Shown here: positions 24,801-42,749 of the stretch, one piece after another
How the letters are laid out: each line of letters opens with the position of its first letter
How positions within the stretch are numbered: the first letter of the stretch is position 1
NCBI RefSeq assembly: GCF_024713975.1
Contig: NC_091096.1
Location: forward strand, 7,016,001-7,080,000
Length of the DNA stretch: 64,000 bases
Direction: 5' to 3'
Source of the DNA: Paralichthys olivaceus
Lineage: Eukaryota; Chordata; Actinopteri; Pleuronectiformes; Paralichthyidae
Position numbers and translations under genes: made by a program
Notes under the pieces: model-generated
Databases searched by the model: none
What the model was told of the DNA's origin: nothing
Seen by the model: only the letters and a program-made list of their open reading frames with translations

Positions 24801-27800
24801 TCCTGGAGAACGACATAGGGGTTAGTAAAGAAATATAATTTTCACTTTTTTAGAAGTAAAGAGAGTTCCCATCACAGAGGTTATAGGAGAAGGATTATCC
24901 TACCTTTCTGTGAACCTGTCCTTAGTGTGGTTTCAGGAGCCATCTCCGCCTGTGAGGAGGTTAAACATGGTAGTTTAGGCTGTAGTGCTGTTCATTCATT
25001 CTGATTCAGGTGATAGCAGATTAGTTGACTACATTCAGACCATCCACATTACTGAATAATATAATGAAGCCCCCTCATTCACTAATGGAGGCCACTGAGG
25101 TTTACACACACACAGAGGGATGCAGCAAAAAACAGGGAAAAACAGTTGACCGCGTTAACCTGTGTGCTTCTTATGGTCTGGACACCAGGTTTACTGTAGT
25201 GGACTGTTACCTGTTCCTTTTTGGTCTTCTTCTTGGGGACGGGATCACTGCCTCTCTCTGACTCAGACCTGCTCCTGACGGACCGTCGCTGCAGCTTCCT
25301 CTCCTGAGAACCTGAAAACACATTCAAATGTTGAGCTGCATCTCTTAGCAACTTTACAATGTCATTCTACATGTCCTTCATCGTGTCTGCGTTTTACCAA
25401 CCATGTGGACTACTGTGGTGTGACCCAGGAGAGGAGGTCTGCTGCATTCCTCCCTCCTCACTCCTCCGACTGGCGGGGGAGCCTCTCCTCTCCTCTCCCT
25501 CTTCCTCCCCTTCATCTCCGTCTTCCTCTTCCTCTGGACTAGGCTCAGGTTTAGCTCTGCTGTCCTGCAGAAAGCATCAACATGTTACCCACACCTTACA
25601 TGATAACTGTAATTTTTCTGTCTGAGGAAGTTACACCAACCTCAGGAGAGCAGTATCCCAGGTCAGGCTGTCTGCCCTCCCCCTCCACTCTCTCCTCCTT
25701 CTCCTCTTCATTGTCTCTTTTTGGGGATGCAACTGCTTTTTTCTGCAAGAGAGGCCAGTCACACTTTGTGATCTCCACATTCAGCCTCTTCATGGTGATG
25801 GAAAGAGGCAGCAGCTTTCTGGCCGCTGCTGTTTTCCAGGCCCGAACTGGTGGTGGAGAGTCCTGCCCTGTTTGTGCATCACAACCAGCGTTCTGTTTCG
25901 GAGAGCTGGTCTTACGCTGGTCCCCCCTCTGGTTCTTCTCTTCATTGGAGGCCTGGGAGTTTGTGTTGTCATCTGTGTTTGAAACACTACACTGTCTGCG
26001 TGGCAGCTGCCTTCTTGGTGGCTGCTCTCTGTCTGGTGACTTCACTCCTCCTCCTTCCTTCTTACTGATTGAGCCACTGGAGCGCCGACTTCGTTTCTCT
26101 GCCCTGACAGTAGGTTTTCTGCTTGACGGGCCTTCACTGGGATCGGGGTCAACATAGATGAAGGTGTAGTTGTCAATTCGCCCCTGCCGCGTCATCAGGA
26201 AGGCATCCTCGGCGTGGCCCACCCCTACCTCCCACTGAGAACGCTCCCGCTGAGGGATAGGCTTCAGAAGCTTGAGACGAAAAAACATGGAAACAAATGT
26301 GAAAATAATGAACCGCTCTCACTGTCGATTAATTTTGGCTGGCTTTAATATGTACTGTGGAGAGAGCATCTTAGAAATGGCTTCCATTAAAGAAAAATAA
26401 AAAAAATGCTACAGAGCTGCTATTCTTTTTTTAAATGAAAGCAACAAATATATTGTTATATTTGTTATTACTTTTTCAATAGCCATTACATATGAAATTA
26501 CCTTCTCTGCCAAGAAAATTGGAGGCATAAATTATCTAAAAAAACCTTCACTGCTCGCATATAAATTGATAGTGAGATTAACATGAATGACTCCCCTGAA
26601 AGGGACTACACTATCTTTATATTGGATCAATTTGACATTCTTTGAGGCATTTTTACTTACTTTACTTTTCTCTACAAGGTTTGTGGTTTTGCGCAGAGTA
26701 TCAGCCTGTAGTTCATCAAATTGCTGCTTCCCTTGGTACATGACGATCCTCTTCTCATGGATCCACGCTCGCTCAGCGACACTGCCAAAGAATTGGACGT
26801 GATACTCCCTGTGACCTGCACAGCAACAGAGGAAGTCAGCAAAACAATCTGTGGTGTTTAGTCTCTTACAAATTCATATACATTTGTAAATAAAATAAAT
26901 AAATAAAAGGCACATTAAGAGCTTTTTTTATTTGGACGTACGTGTTCCCTTACCCCTGGTGTTGATTCGAGTGTGGACCTTCATCTGTGGGTCAGATGAG
27001 ATCATGCAGGGCCACCAGGGGTAGGTGCCCACTTTGGACCACACCAGATCTCCTATCACAAACTCCTTACAGAAGCCCGTCTCTTGGATTACTGATGGAT
27101 GATGGACCTTCGGAACCTATACAAAAAAATTAACAGTCACTGATCTGCTTTCAAACTCCAAACCATGACTGCTACTACTAGAACTGCTCTGAAGAGTGAA
27201 CCGTCAGTTCCTTGCCTTCGGGATCTTTGGTTCAGTTTTGATAACCGTCTTCTGAGGCTTCTTTGTCTGGGCTGGGGGTGTTTCTCTCGGTGGGGGTTGG
27301 ACGTGGGTGTCCTCTGTCTGATCCGTGGTACCTGCCTGTATTTGGCTCTGGTCCAGGCTCTGTTCTTGGACCTGCAGCTGCAGCCTTGCACTCTTTTTCC
27401 GCTTCTCCTTCTTCCTCTCATGTCTGCGCTGCATCTGAGTAGCCTCATTCTTCTGAGACTCGTTCTGAAGATTAGAAAAAAACGCAAACAGTGGTGATGA
27501 GACATCAGTTAGCATTTTTTTTGCCATTTCCACAAAGTCAACTCAAAAATCGCTCTCAGCTGAAATCCAATTTTCCTCAGATATCAATTCTTTAGCTGTT
27601 AAAAATCCACACAATGTAAAAATTCTATATGAACGTTAATGGGTCTGATTAGACCTAATTTAGTTTGAACAAAAAAACTTTCTGTAGATCAGTAAACTCT
27701 GCCTAATCTTTTATGTAAGGTATGCAGTTGTATCTAGCCTCTAAAATGGGGAGATTTCCCACTTTTGCAAGGTTTTTTCTAACAGCTAACTAAATTTATA

Positions 27801-28669
27801 AGAATTTGGGGTTTAAAAAACATTGTTTGGACAAAGCAATCGTACACACGTGTTACCTGTATCTCTTGCAGTAGGTCTCCACACAGCGCAGATTCGAACA
27901 GCTCTTTTCCGTTTTGATACGTCTTTATGATCTTTAGCTTGATCTCTGGAGAGCTGGTTTTCTTCAGCACCCCACCAGGGGTGTTGGACAGGATGTGGGT
28001 GGGCTGAGGTGAGGGGGTGCTGTCCACAAGTGAGGGGGGAGGACTGGAGGAAGGCAGGTGTAATGGAGGAGGAGGTGGGAGAGTGTGGGTCATGATGTGA
28101 GGCGTCTGGGACAGGTGGTGCTGTAAGGGCATTGGTGGTGGCGGGGGACTCTGTGGGTGAGGGAGTGTTTGTATATGAGGTGGGTTCGAGTGAAAGTGGT
28201 GTGCATGGTGGTGATGATGGGGGTGATGATGGTGGTGGTGGAGGTGCGGGTGATGTGTGGGCAGAGGCGGAGACACAGGAGACAAAGGCCTCTCCTGGAG
28301 ACCTGGGCCTCTCAGGACAGTCCCCTCCCCGGGCAGGAGACCGTGGTCTCCATAGCTCCGTATGGCCCCATAGCCATTGGCAGAGCCGTTGGGGAACTGC
28401 GAGTACATGGAAAACTTGGCCTGCGGCTCGTATATGCCCAGGCCAGGCGGGAAGCCGTTGGAGACCTGCTGCATGTCCTCCGAGGCTGACGGCGGGTAGG
28501 AGAACTCTGCATCCAGGGCAGCATCATAGGAGGGACCACCATCCTCGCCCGGGTCACTCCCGGTGTCGCAGGTGCCTTCCTGTCTGATGTTGGCTGAGTC
28601 AATGAGCTGAGGGGGTTGCTGAATTGTATTTCCCATGATCCCTTGCATGAAAGAGAAGGAGAAATCCAT
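15145..28669 (-). CDS. nsd3: Histone-lysine N-methyltransferase NSD3 (complete, 24 coding exons)
   Basis: The 24 reconstructed coding exons total 4824 nt, giving 1607 aa (human long isoform about 1437 aa). The protein opens [20 protein letters not shown], the NSD3-specific N-terminus. Domains follow in the NSD order: PWWP1, PHD fingers, PWWP2, AWS, SET, post-SET and a C-terminal PHD/C5HCH module. By family knowledge it is a nuclear enzyme that mono- and dimethylates histone H3 lysine 36 using S-adenosylmethionine. Exon blocks with coordinates are given in the entries that follow. One intron (after exon 2) uses a GC donor. The gene is divergent from letm2 and shares plpp5's strand, as in the human 8p11 block. 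nsd2 is ruled out by the N-terminus and by the plpp5/letm2 neighbours. No frameshift or premature stop was found. Confidence 0.96.
15964..17504 (-). CDS. nsd3: nsd3 exons 17-22: AWS, SET and post-SET catalytic core
   Basis: Exons 17392-17504, 17135-17281, 16920-17042, 16434-16550, 16196-16337 and 15964-16070. The AWS cysteines appear in [20 protein letters not shown] and [21 protein letters not shown] motifs follow: [62 protein letters not shown] and LTFNYN. The post-SET motif is [13 protein letters not shown]. The NHSC motif and the FNY tyrosine needed for cofactor binding and methyl transfer are present, so the enzyme is predicted active. One unusual residue is Ser in [11 protein letters not shown], where human has Tyr. 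Confidence 0.95.
17618..18852 (-). CDS. nsd3: nsd3 exons 15-16: PHD3 and PWWP2
   Basis: Exons 18696-18852 and 17618-17820. Exon 15 completes a PHD finger ([31 protein letters not shown]) and begins PWWP2 with [14 protein letters not shown]. Exon 16 continues [17 protein letters not shown] and [19 protein letters not shown], then [12 protein letters not shown]. The junction splits the Arg codon before WWPAE. All residues typical of NSD PWWP2 are retained. Confidence 0.94.
19949..21350. mobile_element. Putative 1.4-kb DNA transposon remnant in nsd3 intron 14
   Basis: The left end reads ATGGGCCTCGTGCAAGAACC (19949-19968). The right end contains the inverse complement, GTTCTTGCATGAGGCCCACT (21331-21350), with about two mismatches. 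The enclosed sequence has no transposase-like frame; a 156-codon open frame at 20173-20643 shows no recognisable motif. Target-site duplication could not be defined. Confidence 0.45.
21570..24188 (-). CDS. nsd3: nsd3 exons 11-14: PHD finger cluster
   Basis: Exons 24062-24188, 23768-23968, 22523-22702 and 21570-21716. They encode consecutive zinc-binding modules with Cys/His spacing typical of NSD PHD1-PHD2: [16 protein letters not shown], then CFSCK...[17 protein letters not shown], then [14 protein letters not shown] and [12 protein letters not shown]. Exon 14 ([19 protein letters not shown]) is the conserved spacer to the next PHD. In the family these fingers read histone tails and recruit partners. 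Confidence 0.93.
21780..21882. repeat. Imperfect CA-rich microsatellite
   Basis: Runs of (CA)n are interrupted by gagtcacacacacag blocks, about 100 bases, inside nsd3 intron 13, close to the acceptor side of exon 14. No function is evident. Confidence 0.8.
24294..25564 (-). CDS. nsd3: nsd3 exons 6-10: acidic/basic linker
   Basis: Exons 25402-25564, 25211-25311, 24904-24950, 24671-24801 and 24294-24418. Exon 6 is Glu/Asp-rich. Exon 7 carries [17 protein letters not shown] and PKKKTKKEQ, aligned with human QQRRSIRTRSESE and PKKKIKKEQ. Exon 9 carries [19 protein letters not shown], nearly identical to human NSD3. Exon 10 ends KRDTVCQ at the first PHD cysteine. Introns are GT-AG, and the junctions fit the whole-gene frame. 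Confidence 0.9.
24573..24639. repeat. (ATGT)n tetranucleotide microsatellite
   Basis: About 16 perfect copies of a TATG unit lie within nsd3 intron 9, between exons 9 and 10. Confidence 0.95.
25641..27116 (-). CDS. nsd3: nsd3 exons 3-5: PWWP1 domain and linker
   Basis: Exons 26954-27116, 26661-26815 and 25641-26270. The PWWP core is clear: [20 protein letters not shown], then [17 protein letters not shown] and [10 protein letters not shown]. In human NSD3 this domain binds nucleosomes methylated at H3K36. The long exon 5 starts [18 protein letters not shown], a conserved continuation, and includes [18 protein letters not shown]. Its remainder is a low-complexity charged linker. Confidence 0.93.
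27216..28669 (-). CDS. nsd3: nsd3 exons 1-2: NSD3 N-terminus with His- and Pro-rich insert
   Basis: Coding exon 1 is 27857-28669 (271 codons) and exon 2 is 27216-27464 (83 codons). The ATG at 28667-28669 has an acceptor 10 bases upstream (exon begins 28679). The conserved start is followed by an acidic stretch and [15 protein letters not shown] histidine-rich tract about residues 140-165 and a proline-rich tract follow; human NSD3 has only a short proline run there. After this comes the conserved [20 protein letters not shown] block. Exon 2 is Lys/Arg-rich (ERKKEKRKK), probably nuclear-localising, and ends KTEPKIPK at a GC donor (AAG then GCAAGG). Confidence 0.9.
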
Positions 28670-28678
28670 TGTTGGGCT

Positions 28679-30749
28679 CCTGCATCCTTAACTGTCTTTT
28701 TCTTTGACTGGACCTGTTCGCAGAGACATAATTAAATGAGAGACTGGGAGGCTGAGTTTTCAAAACCAAGACAGAGGCATCACCCAAATACCTTCCTCAA
28801 GATAACCTCATACATCCTTAACTTTAAATGTATATAACCAGGTGAATATTGCATGTGTGAGATCTATCTTTGCATCACCATTTTTGAATATATGAACCCC
28901 CAGTCCTAACCACTCTCTAGACATGGTCTATACATTTTGTTTGTGTTTTAGTATCCATCAGGTGCAGTACACACTAATAACTACACATGGCGGCTACATT
29001 ATACTTTGCCCAGAGGCCGAGAAAACCTACCGGTGCTACTTCTCTGGGAGATGATCCTGCCTCTGCTTTTCAGTGACTCAGTTGATTTGTGTTAATGTCA
29101 TCAAACATACTGTTAATATATTTAGGAATATTTAACTTGAAGGAATAAATGTTTGATTCCAACCAGGCACCTTTTCACCGAAACAAAACAAAATCCCAAA
29201 ATACATAGCACCTGCCATTACCTTGACATCTGATATAGTGTTTGAGTGGTGTATATTTACATAGACATTTGCATGTGTGGCAAACAAACGGACTGCAGGG
29301 GATCCAGAGCAGTGTCACACGTTGCCACCAAGCTTCATCCGAAGATATTTTGTGATATGCTGTAGCACCATCCTGAGAATACATCATTAGTCTAAACTAA
29401 CATCAGCTTCTAAAAAACCAAGAGCTGAAACAATTGGTAGGTTGATGAAAACAATTTGTAATCAGTCAGCGTCACCTCAGGAATATGACAAAATAAACGG
29501 GGGCTCTGGTTTCTGCCTAACCTGGACAGACAAAATTAGAAATGTTATTATTTCATCCGAACACAAGAGTCGCATGATTCGAAGCTTGCACAATCATTTA
29601 GAAAGGTTTTTTATCTAAGCCAGCTTTGTTTACCCGGTCTGTTTGTGTTTGTGACTTAAATGGTGAAACTTGAACAAAATCATCCTCAGTCAACATCACC
29701 ACCACTTATCTTGCACTTGCTCTGAAAACACAACACAAACTGCAGGCAGCTTGTCCCGAGGCCTGAGAAGTTTTGCAGGCTCCTGTTCCCCCCAAGTCAC
29801 AGAGGATTTTTTAATTTCATTAACTCCCAACACATGGTGGGATCACAAGCAAAACAAAGAGCAGCTACCGGTGGCTGCTGTGTCCTCTTCCCTCTGACAC
29901 GTTTTAATAGCTGTGATGAAGATGAACTCATCAGGTTAAAAGAGTTGGAGCTCGCATGGTCACGGTGAACACACTAATCCCGTGATGGTGCTTTAATGTG
30001 TGGACAGTCAGGACGGCTAGCACCGGGGGGGAAAGGTGGAAAACGGAGATGTAAACATCCATTTGAGTGCCAGCTAACGGTCACCAGCCTGCTGAGTGGA
30101 CTCGTGCTGTTATTCGTGGCATCGTGTTTGCGGTGCTGTGTTTTCATGGCTGCTTCAAACTGAGTAGTTGTGTTCAGAAATCGACTGCGCAGACAAAAAC
30201 TGTTTCATGAAAGATCTTCCAGCTCCCTGCGATGTTAGCCTAAAGCTACCTGGCACCACAGAGGCTGTGTTGAGCCATTTTTTTTTTCTTCCCCCCACCG
30301 TCAGACAACAAAACACGAAGAGAAGACACCGCCATTCGTCTTCCTGCCTCACGCAAACAAACGTCTCCAGTTGTCGTTTGTCCATTTTAGGAGCCTCCCG
30401 CGTGCAGGGAGATGAAAGGAGAAAGCTAATGTTGGCTAGGCTAACGCTCACTCGCCAACATGGCTGCCTGTGCCCCTTTAAATCAAATTGTCTGGCGTGA
30501 TTATAACCTCCATCACCGGGGGGTTCGAGGGGAGAAGAATGTGCCCCGAGAATGAGCGACCGAATCGGGGTGTGTGGAGAAGGGGAAAAAAGGGAGGGGA
30601 GGACAGAACACAGGCATCGACAGAGGCGGCTAAAGGCAAACACGCTTATCGCTACAAAAAAAAAAAAAGAGGAGAGAGGCGAAGGGGCAGCGCGGATACT
30701 GATGCCGAGAGATGCAGGGAAATCACACAGGAAAGAAAAATGTCAATAC
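28679..30749 (-). other. nsd3 5' intron upstream of the coding start
   Basis: The interval runs between the acceptor before coding exon 1 (exon begins 28679) and a candidate noncoding first exon (30750-30960). It contains no coding exon. GC content rises from about 29900 rightwards, with CpG-containing stretches. No repeat was recognised. Confidence 0.45.
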
Positions 30750-30960
30750 CTTCAGCGTGTCCCATTCTAAACACATACACCAGCCAGCGACGTCTCCTCG
30801 TTTAATCTGGGGGGGAAAAGAAAAGGAGGGAAATAAAAAAATAATCCTGTAATAGTGGGTAAAGCGCAGGCCTTTCCTTTTCTGCTTTAACGCAATTCTC
30901 CACACGCAGAAGGAGGAGGAGGAGGAGGGGGGTGTTACGCTATCTACCCGCTGCCCAATC
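30750..30960 (-). promoter_or_regulatory. Candidate nsd3 noncoding first exon and promoter
   Basis: On the minus strand a donor-like junction (CGCTGAAG then GTATTG) ends a possible untranslated exon at 30750. Upstream DNA is GC- and CpG-enriched, with purine-rich (GGA)n sequence near 30910-30930. This would be the promoter of nsd3, facing away from letm2. Confidence 0.4.
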
Positions 30961-31109
30961 CCGAAGCCCGGCTCTTCCTCAATGTGGGGACTGAGGCACG
31001 GAGAGAGAACCGTGCTCCAGACACACCGTCCTGAACCGCGACCATCCGCACAACGAGCAGAGTTAATCCAGAATATATCCGAGTTTTCCTCCGGTTTAAC
31101 ACGAGAACT

Positions 31110-31345
31110 CTGGTTTCTAGTCCTGCTCTCGTGGATCCAGACTGAACCGAGGAGGTCACCAGGAAGTCTAGTGTTTGTGTGTAGTGTATGTGTCCAATGT
31201 AGTAATGATAATAAATCATAATGCCTCCTAATGTTTGTCTGATTGAACCAAAACCTGGTGTCTAGTCCTTATATCACAGACCAGACTGAATCTAAGAGGT
31301 CACCAGAAACACTCCAGGGTGTGTAGTTAATGTGTGTGTTGTGTA
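31110..31345. repeat. Diverged direct duplication, about 90 bp x2
   Basis: Both copies share the order ctagtcct, ccagactgaa, gaggtcaccag and a gtgtgtagt-type end, about 145 bases apart. They match only in part, so the duplication is old. Confidence 0.4.
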
Positions 31346-32329
31346 AAATACTGTGACTGTTCTTTGGGAGGAGCATTTGTTTGACTTTTGCAATATTTTA
31401 TATTTACGTTTAAAAAGGTTTGTTGAAGGATGACACCCTCAGCTCTTTATTTAGTTCGTCACTGATAATCCAGAAATGAACTCAAAAAGAAACCATACAA
31501 GTGTCATGGGTTTTTGGATTGTGTAATTCATTCTGAAGAATTCTGCGGGGAAAGAATTTCAAGGTTACGCCTACTCCAAAAAGAAAAAGGAAATGCATGT
31601 GAAGGAGGGGGATACCCAGAAAAAAAAGGGATTTTTAGATTCATCATGGATAAAGGCTGTGAGCAGTATTGAATAACAGTGTTGATTTTTCTTCCCACCC
31701 CGATGCAGATGTTTTTGGCACAAGAGTCTCTGGCTGAGTTTTCTACGCCTCCTCGCCTGATCTGAAGCCAAGAGGAGGGCAAATATTAAAAACAAAACTC
31801 TCACTGTGTCTCTCTTCCCTCTCACCACAAATGTAGCCTGCAGCCGACAGCAGGGGCGGACAAATATCAACCTGGGGACCATATCTGAACATCCAACCAC
31901 AATATTCATCCCCACGAAGAAAGAGGAATTAATCAAACACTTCTTTAGAACAATTATGATGAAAGGAGAACATTATAACCTCCATGAAGGCCGCTGTAGC
32001 TCTGTTAGCTCTCATTCAATAATGGAAAACTGCAACTTAAATACAACCACAACACAAACTGGAACACTACAACATGCTCAAAAATAAAACATTTCAACAA
32101 ATACAACATTCACAACACTCATGGATCACCACTGTTGTGAAGTGTGTAGAGCCACAAGCTCCATGTGTGTTTACCCATTTCAGAACTCCTGATTTGGAAA
32201 CATGTATTTCTGTTTTTAATATCAATATGTTCATTTTTTATTTATAGAGTCAGAAAATTTAAAAAATGGCAAAAATTCCCCTCACCCCTCTTATATAGGA
32301 TTATATCTTTACATACATATCTTTACATT

Positions 32330-32580
32330 TTGTGTCTCTCTTGTCATTTTGCATGTATTTATGTCTCTTTTGGATTGTTTAGTGTTTGAGTTTTTAGTGT
32401 TTCTTTGTTGTCATTTTCAATCTCACTATGAAGGACCCTCTTCTGGGGATTATTTTGCATCTCCTTATGGTCCTTTTTGGTTTGTTTGTAGTCATTATGT
32501 GTACTTTTTTGTCTCCTTATGGTTATTTTAATCGTTAGTTTGCATCTGTAGTTGCTCTCTGTCTCTTTGTAGTTTTCTTT
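32330..32580. repeat. Degenerate tandem repeat of ~30-bp units
   Basis: Phrases such as gtctctt, tttgcatctcctta and tttgtagtcattatgtg recur with period near 30. I recognise this type of degenerate T-rich repeat from fish genomes. It has no coding potential. Confidence 0.5.
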
Positions 32581-32814
32581 CTTCTCGATGTTTCCCTGCA
32601 GTGTGATTAATAAAATATCATGTTATCTATGTCATCTCATGTGTCTGTGCTTGTTTTGCATGTCTGGTCTTTTTATTTGTCTAATGCAAGTTCACACAGT
32701 CATTCAAATGAACGGTGTGACAAGAAGAAACAGGTCAGCTCAGCAGTGCAATAGCTAAATTAAAATAAGTTTGCATTCCATTCATATTTGTTATATTTCC
32801 TTACACTTAAGGAT

Positions 32815-32935
32815 ATTGCACGTTACTTATTATTGCTTACTGATACCTATTTTGGACTCTTGCTGCTGTAATATTACAAATGTCCCCGTTGTGGGACTAA
32901 TAAAGGATTATTGTATCTTATCTTATAGTTGCACC
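32815..32935 (+). mobile_element. 3' tail fragment of a fish retroelement
   Basis: The segment ends gtgggactaataaaggatta followed by tatcttatcttat, a 3' tail structure common to a fish non-LTR retroelement or SINE family. Only about 120 bases are present, so the insertion is strongly 5'-truncated. The family name is not assigned. Confidence 0.5.
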
Positions 32936-33329
32936 ATGTGTCTATCGGTTGTTGCACGTTTCAGCATGTGTTGCTGTTAAGTAATAATCATTATAATCGT
33001 GTAATTGTGTTTTCATTGCCATTGGAACAGTTTCCTCTCACATTCTGACTATGTTGGTGATCGTTTCGTGTCAGTTCTTCTTCTTCGTGCTGGTGTTCCT
33101 GTGGCTCTTGGTGTTTTGTTGTCCTGTTGGGTCCATGTGGTTGTTCTGTGTCATTCAGCTCCACTCTGCGTGTCTTTCATTTGCAAATGCTCCCAAGACG
33201 CTTCAGGCAGAACAGCAGCAGGAAGCTGCTTGAATTGCTGTTCACACCCACTTGTATGAGGAGTAGGTGGAGTTCCTTTATTTTTTTAAAACCACCATGT
33301 GACCGATCTGCCATGTGATCGGATGATCT

Positions 33330-33619
33330 CTGCTGGCTCCGCGCAGAATCCTTCGCGCATGTGCAGCGGAACCTGACCTTCCAGCGCGGCTGCCTGCGAA
33401 GGCTGCGCACCCCGAGCGGACTCCAACGCAACAGCTTCCAGGACCGGGCGCAGGAAACCATGCACCCACCGTAAATGGGGTTATCACCTCGTCGGTCGTT
33501 ACTCTCGTCGCTCCCGTTTCCCTCGACCGGTTGTTGTGGATGGATCGCGGTGTTCGCGCCTCACCGAGAAGCCTCTCTACGCCCAGTCAGCAGCCATAGC
33601 TGGGTCCTCTTCGCTGGAG
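33330..33619 (+). promoter_or_regulatory. letm2 CpG-rich promoter and candidate noncoding exon 1
   Basis: A CpG-dense block with many GCGC/CGCG-type words in an otherwise AT-rich region. A donor (GCTGGAG then GTGCGTGAG) after 33619 would end a noncoding first exon that splices to the acceptor just before the letm2 ATG (TTTTTAACAG, ending 34453). Confidence 0.55.
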
Positions 33620-34453
33620 GTGCGTGAGCTGCCATTTTCACTGGCTAGCTTTAGCCAACAGCAGGCTAAGCTAGGCTGGCGAAGCAGCTGCTAGCGTGAT
33701 GCTAATTTAGACCACCAGTATTATTCAGTGTGTTTTGTTTGTTAGTGAAATCTCTGTTGCTTTTCACCGGCTGGTTCGAGATCGCTCGGACTAGTTGATG
33801 TCGCAGCTCCAGGGTCAGCTAACGTCAGTGGAAAAACACCGTAATGCTGCGGGGTTCCTCCCGAGTTCAGCCTCAAGTCGCGTCTATTTAAAAGTCTTCC
33901 ATGTTATCGTTCACTTGACCTCGACGAGGAGGCTTGTGTAATGTTTGGGTGAAACGAGGCCCGATAAGCGCAGCTGATGAGTATTTCACGTGTCACGTCA
34001 GTACACAATGCGTTGTTACGTAATGGTAACATGTGCTGATCGTAATGTTGATTGATGGTCTGACGTGATTCTGGATTTCATGGTCTTTTGAAGCTGGTTT
34101 ACGAAGGATTTTGAACCGTCAGAGCAACAAATCCCTCAAGCTAAGGAATACTAGCTTGTTGACATTTTTGCTTGATCATTCATAAACTGATAAGCAGATA
34201 CAAATATCAGACTTCGATTCATGCAGGTGGACCAATCTGCACAAGTTTAAGATTTGAAGAACAGGGCCTTTTTGTACACATGCTAATTTTGTAATATTAT
34301 GTCATTCACGCTGAGACCTTCCAGATCCTGAGATCAGTGTTTTTCCAGTTCGCCTGCAGCAGCACCATGTGAATGAACTGTAATTAGACACCTGTCTGCT
34401 CTCTCTCCCTCCCCCCCTCCCCCCCTGTCTCCTTCTCCTTGTGTTTTTAACAG
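33620..34453 (+). other. letm2 5' intron
   Basis: Sequence between the candidate noncoding exon and the first coding exon. It ends in a strong polypyrimidine tract (34400-34440) and CAG acceptor. No other feature was recognised. Confidence 0.5.
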
Positions 34454-34475
34454 AATCCTGTAATCTGCCCCCACA

Positions 34476-42749
<8,274 letters not shown>

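Larger units (their letters stand above)
30961..33329. other. Intergenic between the divergent nsd3 and letm2 promoters
   Basis: No coding exon was found. Contents are a diverged direct duplication (about 31110-31200 and 31255-31345), a degenerate tandem repeat (32330-32580) and a LINE-like 3' tail (about 32815-32935), listed separately. The remainder is unremarkable. Confidence 0.5.

Noticed and set aside
25582-26157. 191-codon plus-strand frame
   Set aside because: It is the antisense of nsd3 exon 5, which has clear conserved protein sequence on the minus strand.
28132-28587. Gly/Val-rich plus-strand frame
   Set aside because: It is the complement of the His/Pro-rich part of nsd3 coding exon 1.
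15145-28669. Assignment as nsd2
   Set aside because: The N-terminus [20 protein letters not shown], the C-terminal module and the plpp5/letm2 neighbours are those of nsd3.
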